Positions 1-8,712 of a stretch of DNA of 55,414 nucleotides are shown here, one piece after another. The DNA is taken from assembly GCA_947168395.1 (NCBI GenBank), contig CAMVLT010000019.1, positions 1 to 55,414 of the forward strand. Reading direction: 5' to 3'. The position numbers and the translations under genes are program-made. Source of the stretch: an uncultured Prevotellaceae bacterium. GTDB lineage: Bacteria; Bacteroidota; Bacteroidia; Bacteroidales; Bacteroidaceae. Numbering within the stretch: the first letter of the stretch is position 1; each line of letters opens with the position of its first letter. The notes beneath the pieces were generated by a model that had not been told where the DNA came from, did no database searches, and saw only the letters and a list, made by a program, of their open reading frames with translations.

Positions 1-753
1 CCGTTCAACATCCAGTTCTTGGCCAAGAACCGCGAAGTGAAGGTCATCGAGTGCAACCTCCGTGCCTCACGTTCGTTCCCCTTCGTGTCGAAGATTCTGA
101 AGCGCAACTTCATCGAGACGGCTACGAAAATCATGCTCGATGCCCCCTACGAGAAACCCGACAAGAGCGAGTTCGACATCGACCGCATCGGCGTGAAAGC
201 CTCTCAGTTCTCGTTCGCCCGCTTGCAGAATGCCGACCCAGTATTGGGCGTTGACATGTCCTCTACAGGTGAGGTTGGCTGCTTAGGCGACAGCTTGAAC
301 GAAGCCCTGCTAAACGCTTTGATAGCAACGGGTTATCGTCTGCCCAAAAAGTCGGTACTCATCTCTTCTGGTGCCGCCAAAGGCAAGGTGTCGCTCTTGG
401 AGCCTGCACAGCAGTTGGTGAAGAAGGGCTTCGAACTTTATGCTACGCCCGGCACGGCCAAGTTCTTCAATGAGAACGGTGTCAAAGCTACCGCCGTCTG
501 CTGGCCTGACGAGGAAGGCGACAACAACGTGATGGACATGATTGCCGCCCATAAGTTCGACCTCATTGTCAACGTGCCCAAGAACCACTCGAAACGTGAG
601 CTGACAAACGGCTACCGTATACGTCGTGGTGCTATTGACCACAACATCCCCCTGATGACTAATGTGCGTCTGGCCAAGGCTTTCATCGAGGCCTTTACTG
701 CCATGAAGCAGGAAGATGTTCAAATCAAGCCGTGGCAGGAGTATAATAATTGA
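1..753 (+). CDS. carB: Carbamoyl-phosphate synthase large subunit, C-terminal part (5' end outside window)
   Basis: This is the last 250 residues of the large subunit, which makes carbamoyl phosphate from glutamine-derived ammonia, bicarbonate and two ATP for pyrimidine and arginine synthesis in the cytoplasm. The reading frame is open from base 1, so the true start lies upstream. The visible part begins in the end of the second ATP-grasp half (PFNIQFLAKN, then ECNLRASRSFPFVSK, a strongly conserved CarB stretch). It continues into the MGS-like allosteric domain (about residues 115-240), with the phosphate-binding motif LYATPGTAKFF and the segment NVPKNHSKRELTNGYRIRR. It ends with TGA at 751-753. 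The next gene starts about 40-60 bases on, after a run of short AT-rich repeats, and may be co-transcribed. Confidence 0.96.
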   Translation, partial: PFNIQFLAKNREVKVIECNLRASRSFPFVSKILKRNFIETATKIMLDAPYEKPDKSEFDIDRIGVKASQFSFARLQNADPVLGVDMSSTGEVGCLGDSLNEALLNALIATGYRLPKKSVLISSGAAKGKVSLLEPAQQLVKKGFELYATPGTAKFFNENGVKATAVCWPDEEGDNNVMDMIAAHKFDLIVNVPKNHSKRELTNGYRIRRGAIDHNIPLMTNVRLAKAFIEAFTAMKQEDVQIKPWQEYNN

Positions 754-809
754 CAATTGAGAATTGACTGTTGAGGGGTGACAAATGACAAATGACAGAT
801 GACAGTTAT

Positions 810-1040
810 ATGAAAGAGGAAATCAGGACGCTCTTAGAGGACTTGCTGCCCTTGGTAGACTTCGACTCTGAATTTCTGTTCAGCGAGCTCGATTCATTGG
901 GTGTCACAACCATCCTGATGAGCCTTTCAGACAAGTACAACATCAAGTTGGAAGCTGTTGATGCCACACCCCGCAACCTCAAGACGCTCGATAGTATCGT
1001 TACTATGGTGCAACGTAAATTGCAGGAGAAAGAAGGATGA
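810..1040 (+). CDS. Acyl carrier protein-like (orphan)
   Basis: A small acidic protein of 76 residues that fits the four-helix acyl carrier fold. The motif ELDSLG supplies the serine expected to carry 4'-phosphopantetheine, and the following helix (VTTILMSLSDKYNI) fits an ACP recognition helix. An in-frame ATG at 792 would add MTDDSY, but those codons lie inside a tandem micro-repeat (tgacaaa/tgacaga), so the ATG at 810 is preferred. The stop overlaps the start of the adenylating enzyme (ATGA at 1037-1040), so the pair are translationally coupled and probably work together: the enzyme activates an acid and loads it on this carrier. It is not the housekeeping AcpP, which usually sits beside fabF and reads DSLDTVE. 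The acyl substrate cannot be told from the sequence. Confidence 0.8.
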   Translation: MKEEIRTLLEDLLPLVDFDSEFLFSELDSLGVTTILMSLSDKYNIKLEAVDATPRNLKTLDSIVTMVQRKLQEKEG

Positions 1041-2365
1041 TGATACTGGAGGACTATCTGAAGCAGCATGCACGTCTCAATCCCGATAAAACGGCTGTCG
1101 TTTGCGGGATGGAGGCGTGCTCGTATGCTGAACTCTATGAGCGTGCCAAGCTCCGTTCGGCCGAATTTACCGACTGTCGCGGCAAGATGGTACTGATACG
1201 GACGACGCAGACCTTAGACTTTCTCGTCACCTATTTTGCCATACACATGGCACATGCTGTCGCGGCACCGATGGAGAAGAACATGCCCGAGCAATTGTTC
1301 GATGAATTGGGCAAGAAACTATCGGGCTACGACGTTAGCGAGGACATAGCCGACGTGCTCTACACCACGGGTACCACAGGGCGTTCAAAGGGTGTCATGA
1401 TAAGCCACCGCACCATCATAGCCGATGCCGAGAACCTGATTGAAGGGCAGGGATTCACCCCCGAACTGACATTCATCATCAGTGGTCCCCTCAATCACAT
1501 CGGTAGTCTTTCCAAGATTTACCCTGTCATCATGCTGGGCGGCACACTCCTGATTATCGATGGAATGAGGGATATGAGCATCTTTTTCCATGCCCTTGAC
1601 TACCCGGCTGAGAAGATGGCCACCTTCTTTGTACCCGCCAACGTCCGGATGTTGACCCAATTTGGAGCTGAGAGGTTGGCCTCGTATGCCGAAAAGATTG
1701 ATTTCATCGAGTGTGGAGGGGCACCTCTGCCCCACTCCGACATGCTTGAGCTCTGTAACCTGCTGCCCAATACACGACTTTACAACACATACGCATCGAC
1801 CGAGACGGGTATCATCAGTACCTACAACTACAATGACGGCCGCTGCCTGTCAGGATGCTTGGGCAAGCCGATGAAGCACTCGCGCATTTTCATTACCGAT
1901 GAAGGCCGCATTGCCTGTCAAGGCGACACATTGATGAGCGGCTACATTGGTGAGGAAGAGCTGACCCATAGCGTATTACGCGACGGGACAGTCTACATGT
2001 CAGACCTCGGACATTTGGACGCCGAAGGAATGCTGCACATTGGGGGCCGTCAGGACGACGTCATCAACATCGGTGGCTACAAAGTGGCTCCTACCGAAGT
2101 AGAAGATGCTGCGCTGCTGCTGCCCGAAGTGGAAGATTGCATCTGCATTTCCGTGCCTCACCCTATTATGGGCTACGCCCTGAAACTCTTGGTAGTGGTG
2201 GCGGGTAAACAACAGCTTGACAAGCGCCGGCTGGCACTACACTTGAAAAACCACCTGGAAATCTACAAGGTGCCCTTGCTCTATGAGCAGGTGGAAGCCA
2301 TAGAGCGTACCTATAACGGTAAGCTTAACCGCAAGTTCTACCGTCACGATCGTCCAACACCTTGA
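1037..2365 (+). CDS. AMP-binding acyl-adenylating enzyme (acyl-CoA/acyl-ACP ligase family)
   Basis: A 442-residue member of the ANL superfamily that activates a carboxylic acid with ATP and passes it to a thiol. Visible core motifs, in order: A3 TTGTTGRSKG (near residue 112), A5 YNTYASTETG, A7 MSDLGHLD, A8 GGRQDDVINIGGYKVAPTEVE, and the C-terminal catalytic lysine region YNGKLNRK. It is short for a fatty-acyl-CoA ligase (usually about 500-560), the N-terminal subdomain being compact. It overlaps the preceding ACP gene by four bases, so an acyl-ACP product is a reasonable inference. Its last 41 bases overlap the 3' end of the convergent nitrilase gene. An alternative ATG lies three bases downstream, at 1040. 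Substrate unknown. Confidence 0.85.
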   Translation: MMILEDYLKQHARLNPDKTAVVCGMEACSYAELYERAKLRSAEFTDCRGKMVLIRTTQTLDFLVTYFAIHMAHAVAAPMEKNMPEQLFDELGKKLSGYDVSEDIADVLYTTGTTGRSKGVMISHRTIIADAENLIEGQGFTPELTFIISGPLNHIGSLSKIYPVIMLGGTLLIIDGMRDMSIFFHALDYPAEKMATFFVPANVRMLTQFGAERLASYAEKIDFIECGGAPLPHSDMLELCNLLPNTRLYNTYASTETGIISTYNYNDGRCLSGCLGKPMKHSRIFITDEGRIACQGDTLMSGYIGEEELTHSVLRDGTVYMSDLGHLDAEGMLHIGGRQDDVINIGGYKVAPTEVEDAALLLPEVEDCICISVPHPIMGYALKLLVVVAGKQQLDKRRLALHLKNHLEIYKVPLLYEQVEAIERTYNGKLNRKFYRHDRPTP

Positions 2366-3092
2366 ACCGCTGGCGCATGCCGTCAAGCCTTTCGAAGTCA
2401 AGGTCAACGGTCAGTGGCATCTCCATATTCTCCTTACATACTCCCAGCGTCTCTCCCTTCGGGTCGGCCACCAGACTTTCACCGCTATAATGACAGAATT
2501 CGTCGTCGCCCACCCTATTGGCACCTATCAGGTAGCTCTGGTTCTCAATGGCTCTCGCTCTGGTTAGCACCCGCCAAGCCTGCTGGCGACTTTCAGGCCA
2601 GTTGGCAACGGCAATAATGGCATCATACTCGCCTGCCATTCCGTAGCGTGCCCAGACGGGAAACCGCAGGTCATAGCACGTCAGCAACAGGAAGCGACGG
2701 CCCTGATACTCGGCTATCACGTGGTTGTTGCCAGCCGTAAAGAACTCATCCTCATGACCGTAAGTGAAAAGGTGGTGCTTATCGTAGAAAACCGTGTCAG
2801 ACGGTGTGACAAAAAAATGACGATTCCTGTATTTACCGTCTGCCGTAAGAATAGCTAAACTGCCGCTGAGCGCACAATGATGCAAACATGCCGCCTGCTG
2901 CATCCATCGGAGAGCGATGGAATCTTCACTTTCGGCAATATCGTGCGGAGTCGTAGCAAAGCCCGTCGCCCACATTTCGGGCAACACATATAGGTCGGAA
3001 CCCTCGTTTTCTTCCAGCATACGCTGCGCTTTTCTGACGTTTTCATCGGGATTGGCCCAAACAACGTCAGTCTGAAAAATCGTTACTTTCAT
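2325..3092 (-). CDS. Nitrilase-family amidohydrolase (omega-amidase type)
   Basis: A 255-residue cytoplasmic carbon-nitrogen hydrolase. The Glu-Lys-Cys triad is visible as VLPEMWATGF (Glu), YDKHHLF (Lys) and LLTCYDLRFPVW (Cys). The sequence and length resemble the YafV/omega-amidase group, which hydrolyses 2-oxoglutaramate or 2-oxosuccinamate as metabolite repair after transamination. The family match is secure, but the substrate is inferred. The start ATG overlaps the stop of the upstream methyltransferase gene (ATGA, 3089-3092), so the two form an operon. The 3' end runs 41 bases into the convergent adenylating-enzyme gene. Confidence 0.87.
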   Translation of the reverse strand: MKVTIFQTDVVWANPDENVRKAQRMLEENEGSDLYVLPEMWATGFATTPHDIAESEDSIALRWMQQAACLHHCALSGSLAILTADGKYRNRHFFVTPSDTVFYDKHHLFTYGHEDEFFTAGNNHVIAEYQGRRFLLLTCYDLRFPVWARYGMAGEYDAIIAVANWPESRQQAWRVLTRARAIENQSYLIGANRVGDDEFCHYSGESLVADPKGETLGVCKENMEMPLTVDLDFERLDGMRQRFKVLDDRDGRTCG

Positions 3093-3784
3093 AAATAGAA
3101 GTCTTTAGTCAGTTGTTGATACCACTCGGAACGTACATTGGGAGCCGTCTCAATGATGCCTTCCGTAAGTTCCAGCTGGTCAGGGTGTTTTCTGAAAGCC
3201 ATCAGGTAGCGTCTCGGTGGTTTCCTCGGTGTGGTCTTTACTGCACACTCCCGTATCTTGAAGAAACCAACCAACGATGCCTCACACTCCAAACGCGCCT
3301 TGCAGTCGAAGGGAATGACGACCGAGAACTCACCATCGTCAGCCAGCAAACGATTCACCGCTGCCATCAATTCTGCGTAGGCCAGCGAGGCTGTATGGCG
3401 TGCCATCGTGCGCTGGCCGTCAGGACATTCGAGGGAATCCACAAAGTAAGGCGGATTGCTCACTATCACGTCGAACTTGGAGCTTGGAACACAGAACGTT
3501 TTGGCATCGGCTTCGATGATGTCGATGTTGTTGAAGGGTGAGTCGGCTACGTTCTCCTTGGCTTGCACGACGGCTTCATGGTCAATATCGATGCCAACCA
3601 CGTGAGCCTCCGGAAAACGTTGAGCCACCATCAACGCTATCAGACCAGTACCCGTACCAATATCAAGGATAGTACGGCCACCACGAACCCAGGCTCCGAG
3701 CAATGTTCCGTCGGTGCCCACCTTCATGGCACATCGGTCTTGACGAACCGTGAATTGGCGGAATTTGAAGTAGTCATTTGCCAT
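3089..3784 (-). CDS. trmN6: tRNA1(Val) adenine-37 N6-methyltransferase
   Basis: A 231-residue SAM-dependent methyltransferase of the TrmN6 (YfiC) family, which makes N6-methyladenosine at position 37 of tRNA(Val). The N-terminus FKFRQFTVRQDRCAMKVGTDG is typical of the family. The SAM loop is LDIGTGTGLIAL, the acidic residue is in VVGIDIDHEA, and the catalytic N6-adenine motif is NPPYF. An upstream in-frame ATG at 3805 would add seven residues, but a promoter -7 box (3792-3800) lies between the two, and family members begin near the second ATG, so 3784 is chosen. The downstream nitrilase gene overlaps by four bases. Confidence 0.9.
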   Translation of the reverse strand: MANDYFKFRQFTVRQDRCAMKVGTDGTLLGAWVRGGRTILDIGTGTGLIALMVAQRFPEAHVVGIDIDHEAVVQAKENVADSPFNNIDIIEADAKTFCVPSSKFDVIVSNPPYFVDSLECPDGQRTMARHTASLAYAELMAAVNRLLADDGEFSVVIPFDCKARLECEASLVGFFKIRECAVKTTPRKPPRRYLMAFRKHPDQLELTEGIIETAPNVRSEWYQQLTKDFYL

Positions 3785-3791
3785 TTCGGGC

Positions 3792-3800
3792 ACAAAGATA
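3792..3800 (-). promoter_or_regulatory. Promoter -7 box for trmN6
   Basis: Read on the minus strand this is TATCTTTGT, close to the Bacteroidetes consensus TAnnTTTGC. Only seven bases separate it from the ATG at 3784, so the message would have almost no leader. No good -33 TTTG was seen. Confidence 0.55.
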
Positions 3801-3853
3801 CACATTTTTTGTTAATTATGAGGTATCAATTGTCAATTATCAATTTATTTTAG

Positions 3854-3862
3854 TAACTTTGC
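3854..3862 (+). promoter_or_regulatory. Promoter -7 box for lon
   Basis: TAACTTTGC, a close match to TAnnTTTGC, 22 bases before the lon ATG. The -33 region is weak (ATTG near 3829) and lies in a short repeat of the AATTGTCAATTATC type common between genes in this order. Confidence 0.65.
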
Positions 3863-3884
3863 AGGCTCTTAGAAAGGAAAAAGT

Positions 3885-6350
3885 ATGTTTTTAGAAAGTC
3901 AGAATAACAAGGCATTCTCTATGATTGCCGACATTGAAGGAGATTTTAAGGACCTCATCAGCGGTGTACCCACACCCAACGAACTACCCATCTTGGCTGT
4001 CCGCAACCTGGTATTGTTCCCTGGGGTTGTTTCGCCCATTCTCATCGGACGAGAATCAAGTTCCACACTCGTCAAGCGTGCCGAGAAGCGTGCTTGGGTC
4101 ATCGGCATCGTCTGTCAACACGACCCCGATGTAGACGAGCCGGGCAAGGACGACCTCTACGAGTACGGCGTTTACGCCAAAGTGGTAAAGCAGCTGACGT
4201 TGCCCAACGGCAACATCACGGCCATTGTACAAGCCTTGGGACGCCTGCGGCTGATTGACATCATTAGTGACCAGCCCTATTTGACAGGCCGTGTAGAGCA
4301 GGCGCCCGAGATTCAGCCAGACAAGCGTGACAAGGAGTTCCGTACCGCCATGCAGGATTTGCGCCAGCAAGTGAACCACTATATCAACATAAGCGACGAC
4401 ATACCCGACGAAGCCACGTTTGCTGTTCAGAACATCTCGAACGACGTGATGGCTCTGAATTTCACTTGCTCGAACATGCCTTTCAGCATCAAGGATAAGA
4501 TGGCGCTGTTAGAGACAGAGTCCATCAAGGAGCGACTGTTCTCTGTCATGAAGTTGTTGAACCGGGAAATCAACCTGCAGCATCTGAAGGCCGACATACG
4601 CAACAAGACCCGCGAAGACCTGGATGAGCAGCAGAAGCACTATTTCCTGCAACAGCAGATTAAGAACCTGCAAGCCGAGATTGGCAACGGTGAGACAACT
4701 CAGGAAAAACGAGACCTGCTGAAGAAGGCCGAAAAGAAGCATTGGCCGGATGAAGTGGCCAAGATTTTCTATAAAGAGATTGACAAATTAGACACGCTGA
4801 ACACGCAAAGTCCCGATTTCAACGTGCAGTTGACGTACCTGCAGACAATGGTAGACCTGCCTTGGTGCGAATATACCGACGATGACCTGAACCTGAAACG
4901 GGCACAGAAGATACTCGACCGCGACCACTACGGTATGGAGAAAGTCAAGGAGCGCATCTTGGAGTACATGTCTGTGCTGTCGCTTCGCGGCGATCTGAAG
5001 TCACCCATTATCTGCCTGTATGGTCCTCCGGGTGTTGGTAAGACGTCGCTGGGTAAATCGATTGCTGCTGCCATGAAGCGCAAGTACGTGCGTATATCGC
5101 TCGGCGGATTACACGACGAAGCTGAAATACGTGGTCACCGCCGCACCTATATTGGTGCCATGCCTGGCCGCATCATCAAGTCAATACAGAAAGCGGGAAG
5201 CTCGAACCCAGTCTTTATACTCGACGAGATAGACAAGGTGACGCAGAACACGCACAACGGAGACCCCGCATCAGCACTGCTCGAAGTGCTCGACCCCGAG
5301 CAGAACAACGCCTTCCACGACAATTACCTGGACGTTGACTACGACCTCTCGAAAGTGCTCTTCATCGCCACAGCCAACAACCTCTCGACCATTCCCGGTC
5401 CTTTGCGCGACCGAATGGAGATTATCGAGGTCAGCGGCTACATCACCGAAGAGAAAATAGAGATTGCCAAGCGTCACCTCATCCCTCGGGAAATGGAGAA
5501 CACGGGGTTGAACAGGATTACACCGAAGCCCACCTTCAACAAGGCTGCCATCGAGATGATAACCGAGCGCTATACCCGCGAAAGTGGTGTGCGCCAACTG
5601 GAAAAGCAAATCAACAAGGCCATGCGCAAGCTGGCTTTCAAGCAGGCGCTGAACGGCGAGATGCCCTACAACAAGATTACACCTGCAGAGGTGGAGGAGT
5701 TGTTGGGAAATCCCCCATTCTATCGCGATATTTATCAAGGCAACGACTACGCTGGCGTGGTGACAGGATTGGCATGGACGAGCGTTGGTGGTGAAATACT
5801 GTTCATTGAGACCTCGCTGAGCAAAGGAAAGGCCGGCAAACTGACGCTGACGGGTAATCTCGGCGACGTGATGAAGGAGAGTGCCATCATTGCTTTAGAA
5901 TATGTGAAAGCGCACGTCGACAAACTCGGCGTCGACTACCGTATATTTGAGAACTGGAACATCCACATCCATGTGCCAGAGGGTGCTACGCCCAAGGACG
6001 GTCCTTCGGCCGGTATCACCATCGCCACATCCATTGCCTCGGCGCTCACACAGCGTAAAGTGCGTAAAAACACGGCCATGACGGGCGAAATTACACTACG
6101 CGGAAAAGTATTGCCCGTAGGGGGCATCAAGGAGAAAATTCTTGCTGCCAAGCGGGCCGGTATCACCGACATTATGATGTGCCGCGAGAATGAGAAGGAC
6201 GTCAATGAGATTCCCGACATGTATCTGAAAGGCGTTACCTTCCACTATGTGGAGAACGTGCAGGACGTGTGGGACTTTGCATTGACCAATGAAGTGGTGA
6301 AGAATCCTACGAACTTCACCATCCCTGAAGAAAAGAAAGACGAGAAATGA
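3885..6350 (+). CDS. lon: ATP-dependent protease Lon
   Basis: An 821-residue cytoplasmic homohexameric AAA+ protease that degrades damaged and regulatory proteins. Domains in order: an N-terminal substrate-binding domain (about 35-240, starting [14 protein letters not shown]), a coiled linker, an AAA+ module with Walker A GPPGVGKT (380-387) and Walker B FILDEIDK, and a C-terminal protease domain. The Ser-Lys dyad is Ser708 in DGPSAG and Lys751 in GGIKEK. Length is normal for bacterial LonA (about 780-820). It has its own promoter and overlaps tgt by four bases (ATGA), so lon, tgt and the permease gene read as one transcript. Confidence 0.97.
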   Translation: MFLESQNNKAFSMIADIEGDFKDLISGVPTPNELPILAVRNLVLFPGVVSPILIGRESSSTLVKRAEKRAWVIGIVCQHDPDVDEPGKDDLYEYGVYAKVVKQLTLPNGNITAIVQALGRLRLIDIISDQPYLTGRVEQAPEIQPDKRDKEFRTAMQDLRQQVNHYINISDDIPDEATFAVQNISNDVMALNFTCSNMPFSIKDKMALLETESIKERLFSVMKLLNREINLQHLKADIRNKTREDLDEQQKHYFLQQQIKNLQAEIGNGETTQEKRDLLKKAEKKHWPDEVAKIFYKEIDKLDTLNTQSPDFNVQLTYLQTMVDLPWCEYTDDDLNLKRAQKILDRDHYGMEKVKERILEYMSVLSLRGDLKSPIICLYGPPGVGKTSLGKSIAAAMKRKYVRISLGGLHDEAEIRGHRRTYIGAMPGRIIKSIQKAGSSNPVFILDEIDKVTQNTHNGDPASALLEVLDPEQNNAFHDNYLDVDYDLSKVLFIATANNLSTIPGPLRDRMEIIEVSGYITEEKIEIAKRHLIPREMENTGLNRITPKPTFNKAAIEMITERYTRESGVRQLEKQINKAMRKLAFKQALNGEMPYNKITPAEVEELLGNPPFYRDIYQGNDYAGVVTGLAWTSVGGEILFIETSLSKGKAGKLTLTGNLGDVMKESAIIALEYVKAHVDKLGVDYRIFENWNIHIHVPEGATPKDGPSAGITIATSIASALTQRKVRKNTAMTGEITLRGKVLPVGGIKEKILAAKRAGITDIMMCRENEKDVNEIPDMYLKGVTFHYVENVQDVWDFALTNEVVKNPTNFTIPEEKKDEK

Positions 6351-7474
6351 CATTCCAGCTTCAACATACCGACCCCGCAAGCGATGCCCGCACAGGCTTG
6401 ATTACCACCGATCACGGTCAGATCAAGACCCCCATCTTCATGCCCGTCGGAACGGTTGGCAGCGTCAAGGGCGTACACTTTGCCGAGCTACGTGAACAGG
6501 TGAAGGCACAGATTATTCTGGGTAACACCTACCATCTGTATCTCCGCCCGGGACTTGACACACTACGCAAGGCCGGCGGACTGCACAAATTCAACACATG
6601 GGACCGTCCCATCCTGACGGATTCAGGTGGCTTTCAGGTCTTTTCGTTGACGAGCATCCGAAAGCTACGGGAGGAGGGGTGTGAGTTCCGCAGCCACATC
6701 GATGGCTCGAAGCATATCTTCACGCCTGAGAACGTGATGGACACCCAGCGCACTATCGGTGCCGACATCATAATGGCCCTCGATGAGTGCCCGCCCGGAC
6801 AAAGCGACTACCAATATGCCAAGAAGTCGTTGGGACTTACCCAGCGTTGGCTTGACCGTTGCGTCAAGCGTTTCAACGAGACCGAGCCTCTCTATGGCCA
6901 CCACCAGAGCCTGTTTCCCATCGTGCAAGGATGCACCTTCAAGGATTTGCGCCAGGAGGCTGCCAAACATGTGGCCGACAAAGGGGCCGACGGCAATGCC
7001 ATCGGTGGTCTGGCCGTCGGTGAACCTACGGAGGTGATGTACGAAATGATTGAAGTGGTGAACGATATTCTGCCAAAGGACAAGCCCCGCTACCTGATGG
7101 GTGTGGGTACGCCGCAGAACATTCTGGAGGCCATTGAGCGTGGAGTCGACATGTTCGACTGCGTCATGCCTACCCGAAACGGTCGCAACGCCATGTTGTT
7201 CACCTACGAGGGAACGATGAACATGCGCAACAAGAAGTGGGAGCAGGACTTCTCGCCTATCGACCCTGACGGCTGCGACGTTGACCGCATTCATACCAAA
7301 GCCTATCTGCACCACCTGTTCAAGGCACAGGAACTGTTGGCACTCCAGATAGCATCCATACATAACCTGGCCTTCTATCTGCGCTTGGTCACCGATGCAC
7401 GTCAGCACATAGAGCAAGGCGACTTTACGCCGTGGAAGCGTTCAGTAATAGAACAACTCGGAAGAAGGAGATGA
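6347..7474 (+). CDS. tgt: Queuine/preQ1 tRNA-ribosyltransferase (TGT) lacking the usual zinc cysteines
   Basis: A 375-residue TIM-barrel enzyme that exchanges guanine-34 in tRNAs with GUN anticodons for preQ1 (or queuine) on the way to queuosine. Catalytic and substrate motifs are present: DSGGFQVFSL, ALDECPP, GLAVGEP, and the region FDCVMPTRNGRNA with the nucleophilic aspartate. The zinc site normally formed by CxCxxC plus a distant His is degraded. The segment reads PDGCDVDRIH, keeping one cysteine, while the later His (ASIHNLAFY) remains. The gene overlaps lon upstream and the permease downstream (ATGA at 7471-7474). The rest of the protein looks intact, so activity is expected. Confidence 0.95.
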   Translation: MTFQLQHTDPASDARTGLITTDHGQIKTPIFMPVGTVGSVKGVHFAELREQVKAQIILGNTYHLYLRPGLDTLRKAGGLHKFNTWDRPILTDSGGFQVFSLTSIRKLREEGCEFRSHIDGSKHIFTPENVMDTQRTIGADIIMALDECPPGQSDYQYAKKSLGLTQRWLDRCVKRFNETEPLYGHHQSLFPIVQGCTFKDLRQEAAKHVADKGADGNAIGGLAVGEPTEVMYEMIEVVNDILPKDKPRYLMGVGTPQNILEAIERGVDMFDCVMPTRNGRNAMLFTYEGTMNMRNKKWEQDFSPIDPDGCDVDRIHTKAYLHHLFKAQELLALQIASIHNLAFYLRLVTDARQHIEQGDFTPWKRSVIEQLGRRR

Positions 7475-8694
7475 AGAAGGAGAAGAAGACGTTTGCCAAA
7501 ATACGCCGACACCACAAGCGTTACCACCGGCTACGTGCTGTCAGCCGGGGAATGTGCCGCGTCGGCCATTGGCTGCGCTGGCTCAGATACCTGAACCCCT
7601 TCCATTATCTGACGCGCATTGACCGATACCTCATCAAGAAGTTCATCGGCACCTACATCTACTCCATCATCCTCATCATCTCCATTTCCATCGTCTTCGA
7701 CATCAACGAGAACCTGGCAAAGTTCACCACGAACCATGCACCACTCAAGGCCATCGTATTCGACTATTATGCCAACTTCGTGCCTTACTTCGCCAACCTC
7801 TTCTCGCCGCTGTTTGTATTCATCGCCGTCATCTTCTTCACGTCAAAGTTGGCAGGTAACAGCGAAATCATCGCCATGCTGGCCTCCGGCCTGAGCTTCA
7901 AGCGACTGATGCGCCCCTATTTCATTTCTGCGGCACTCATAGCCCTGCTCAACTTCTACCTCGGTGCATTCGTCATTCCCAAGGGCACCATCATCAAGCA
8001 GGAGTTTGAGGCGAAATACAAGAACAACAAGAAGGTCACTTCGGCCTCCAACGTGCAGTTGCAGGTGGGCAAAGGCATCATCGCCTACATCCAGCAGTAC
8101 GACGACCGCACACGCACGGGTTACGGTTTCTCGCTCGACAAGTTCGAGAAGAAAAAGCTGGTAAGCCACATGACGGCAGGTACCATCCACTACGACACCA
8201 TCAGCGACTCGCGCTACCACTGGCGTCTCAACAACTACAAGATACGCACATTGAAAGGACTGCGCGAGGAAATCAAGACGGGCAACGAACTCGACACGCT
8301 CATTCTGATGGAGCCGATGGACCTTGTGTTCTCCAAGGGTCAGCAGGAGACCTTCACCAGCCCCGAGCTTTGGGCGTATATCGGCAAACAGCAGGAGCGC
8401 GGCTCGCAGAATGTGGTGCAGTATGAAGTGGAGTTCCACAAGCGTATCGCCATGTCATTCGCATCGTTCATACTGACTGTCATCGGTGCCAGCCTTTCAT
8501 CACGCAAGCGAAAGGGTGGCATGGGACTATATCTCGGCATAGGACTTGCACTCTCGTTTGCCTACATCCTGCTGCAAACCATCAGTGCCACCTTTGCCAT
8601 CAATGCGGGAACACCTGCCATGCTGGCCGAGTGGATACCGAACCTTCTTTATATATTCATTGCCTACCTGTGTTGGCGACAAGCCCCTAACTAA
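7471..8694 (+). CDS. LptF/LptG-type permease (YjgP/YjgQ family)
   Basis: A 407-residue inner-membrane protein of the family that forms the transmembrane part of the LptB2FG exporter, which extracts lipopolysaccharide from the inner membrane. A basic N-terminal stretch of about 50 residues precedes the first membrane helix (FIGTYIYSIILIISISIVF). Two or three helices follow, then a periplasmic domain, then three C-terminal helices. This is the usual six-helix pattern. The start at 7471 is chosen because it overlaps the tgt stop as ATGA. An upstream frame opening at 7432 would lie inside tgt. F and G paralogues cannot be told apart here, so no symbol is given. Confidence 0.86.
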   Translation: MKKEKKTFAKIRRHHKRYHRLRAVSRGMCRVGHWLRWLRYLNPFHYLTRIDRYLIKKFIGTYIYSIILIISISIVFDINENLAKFTTNHAPLKAIVFDYYANFVPYFANLFSPLFVFIAVIFFTSKLAGNSEIIAMLASGLSFKRLMRPYFISAALIALLNFYLGAFVIPKGTIIKQEFEAKYKNNKKVTSASNVQLQVGKGIIAYIQQYDDRTRTGYGFSLDKFEKKKLVSHMTAGTIHYDTISDSRYHWRLNNYKIRTLKGLREEIKTGNELDTLILMEPMDLVFSKGQQETFTSPELWAYIGKQQERGSQNVVQYEVEFHKRIAMSFASFILTVIGASLSSRKRKGGMGLYLGIGLALSFAYILLQTISATFAINAGTPAMLAEWIPNLLYIFIAYLCWRQAPN

Positions 8695-8712
8695 TTTACA
8701 ATTTACGACTGA

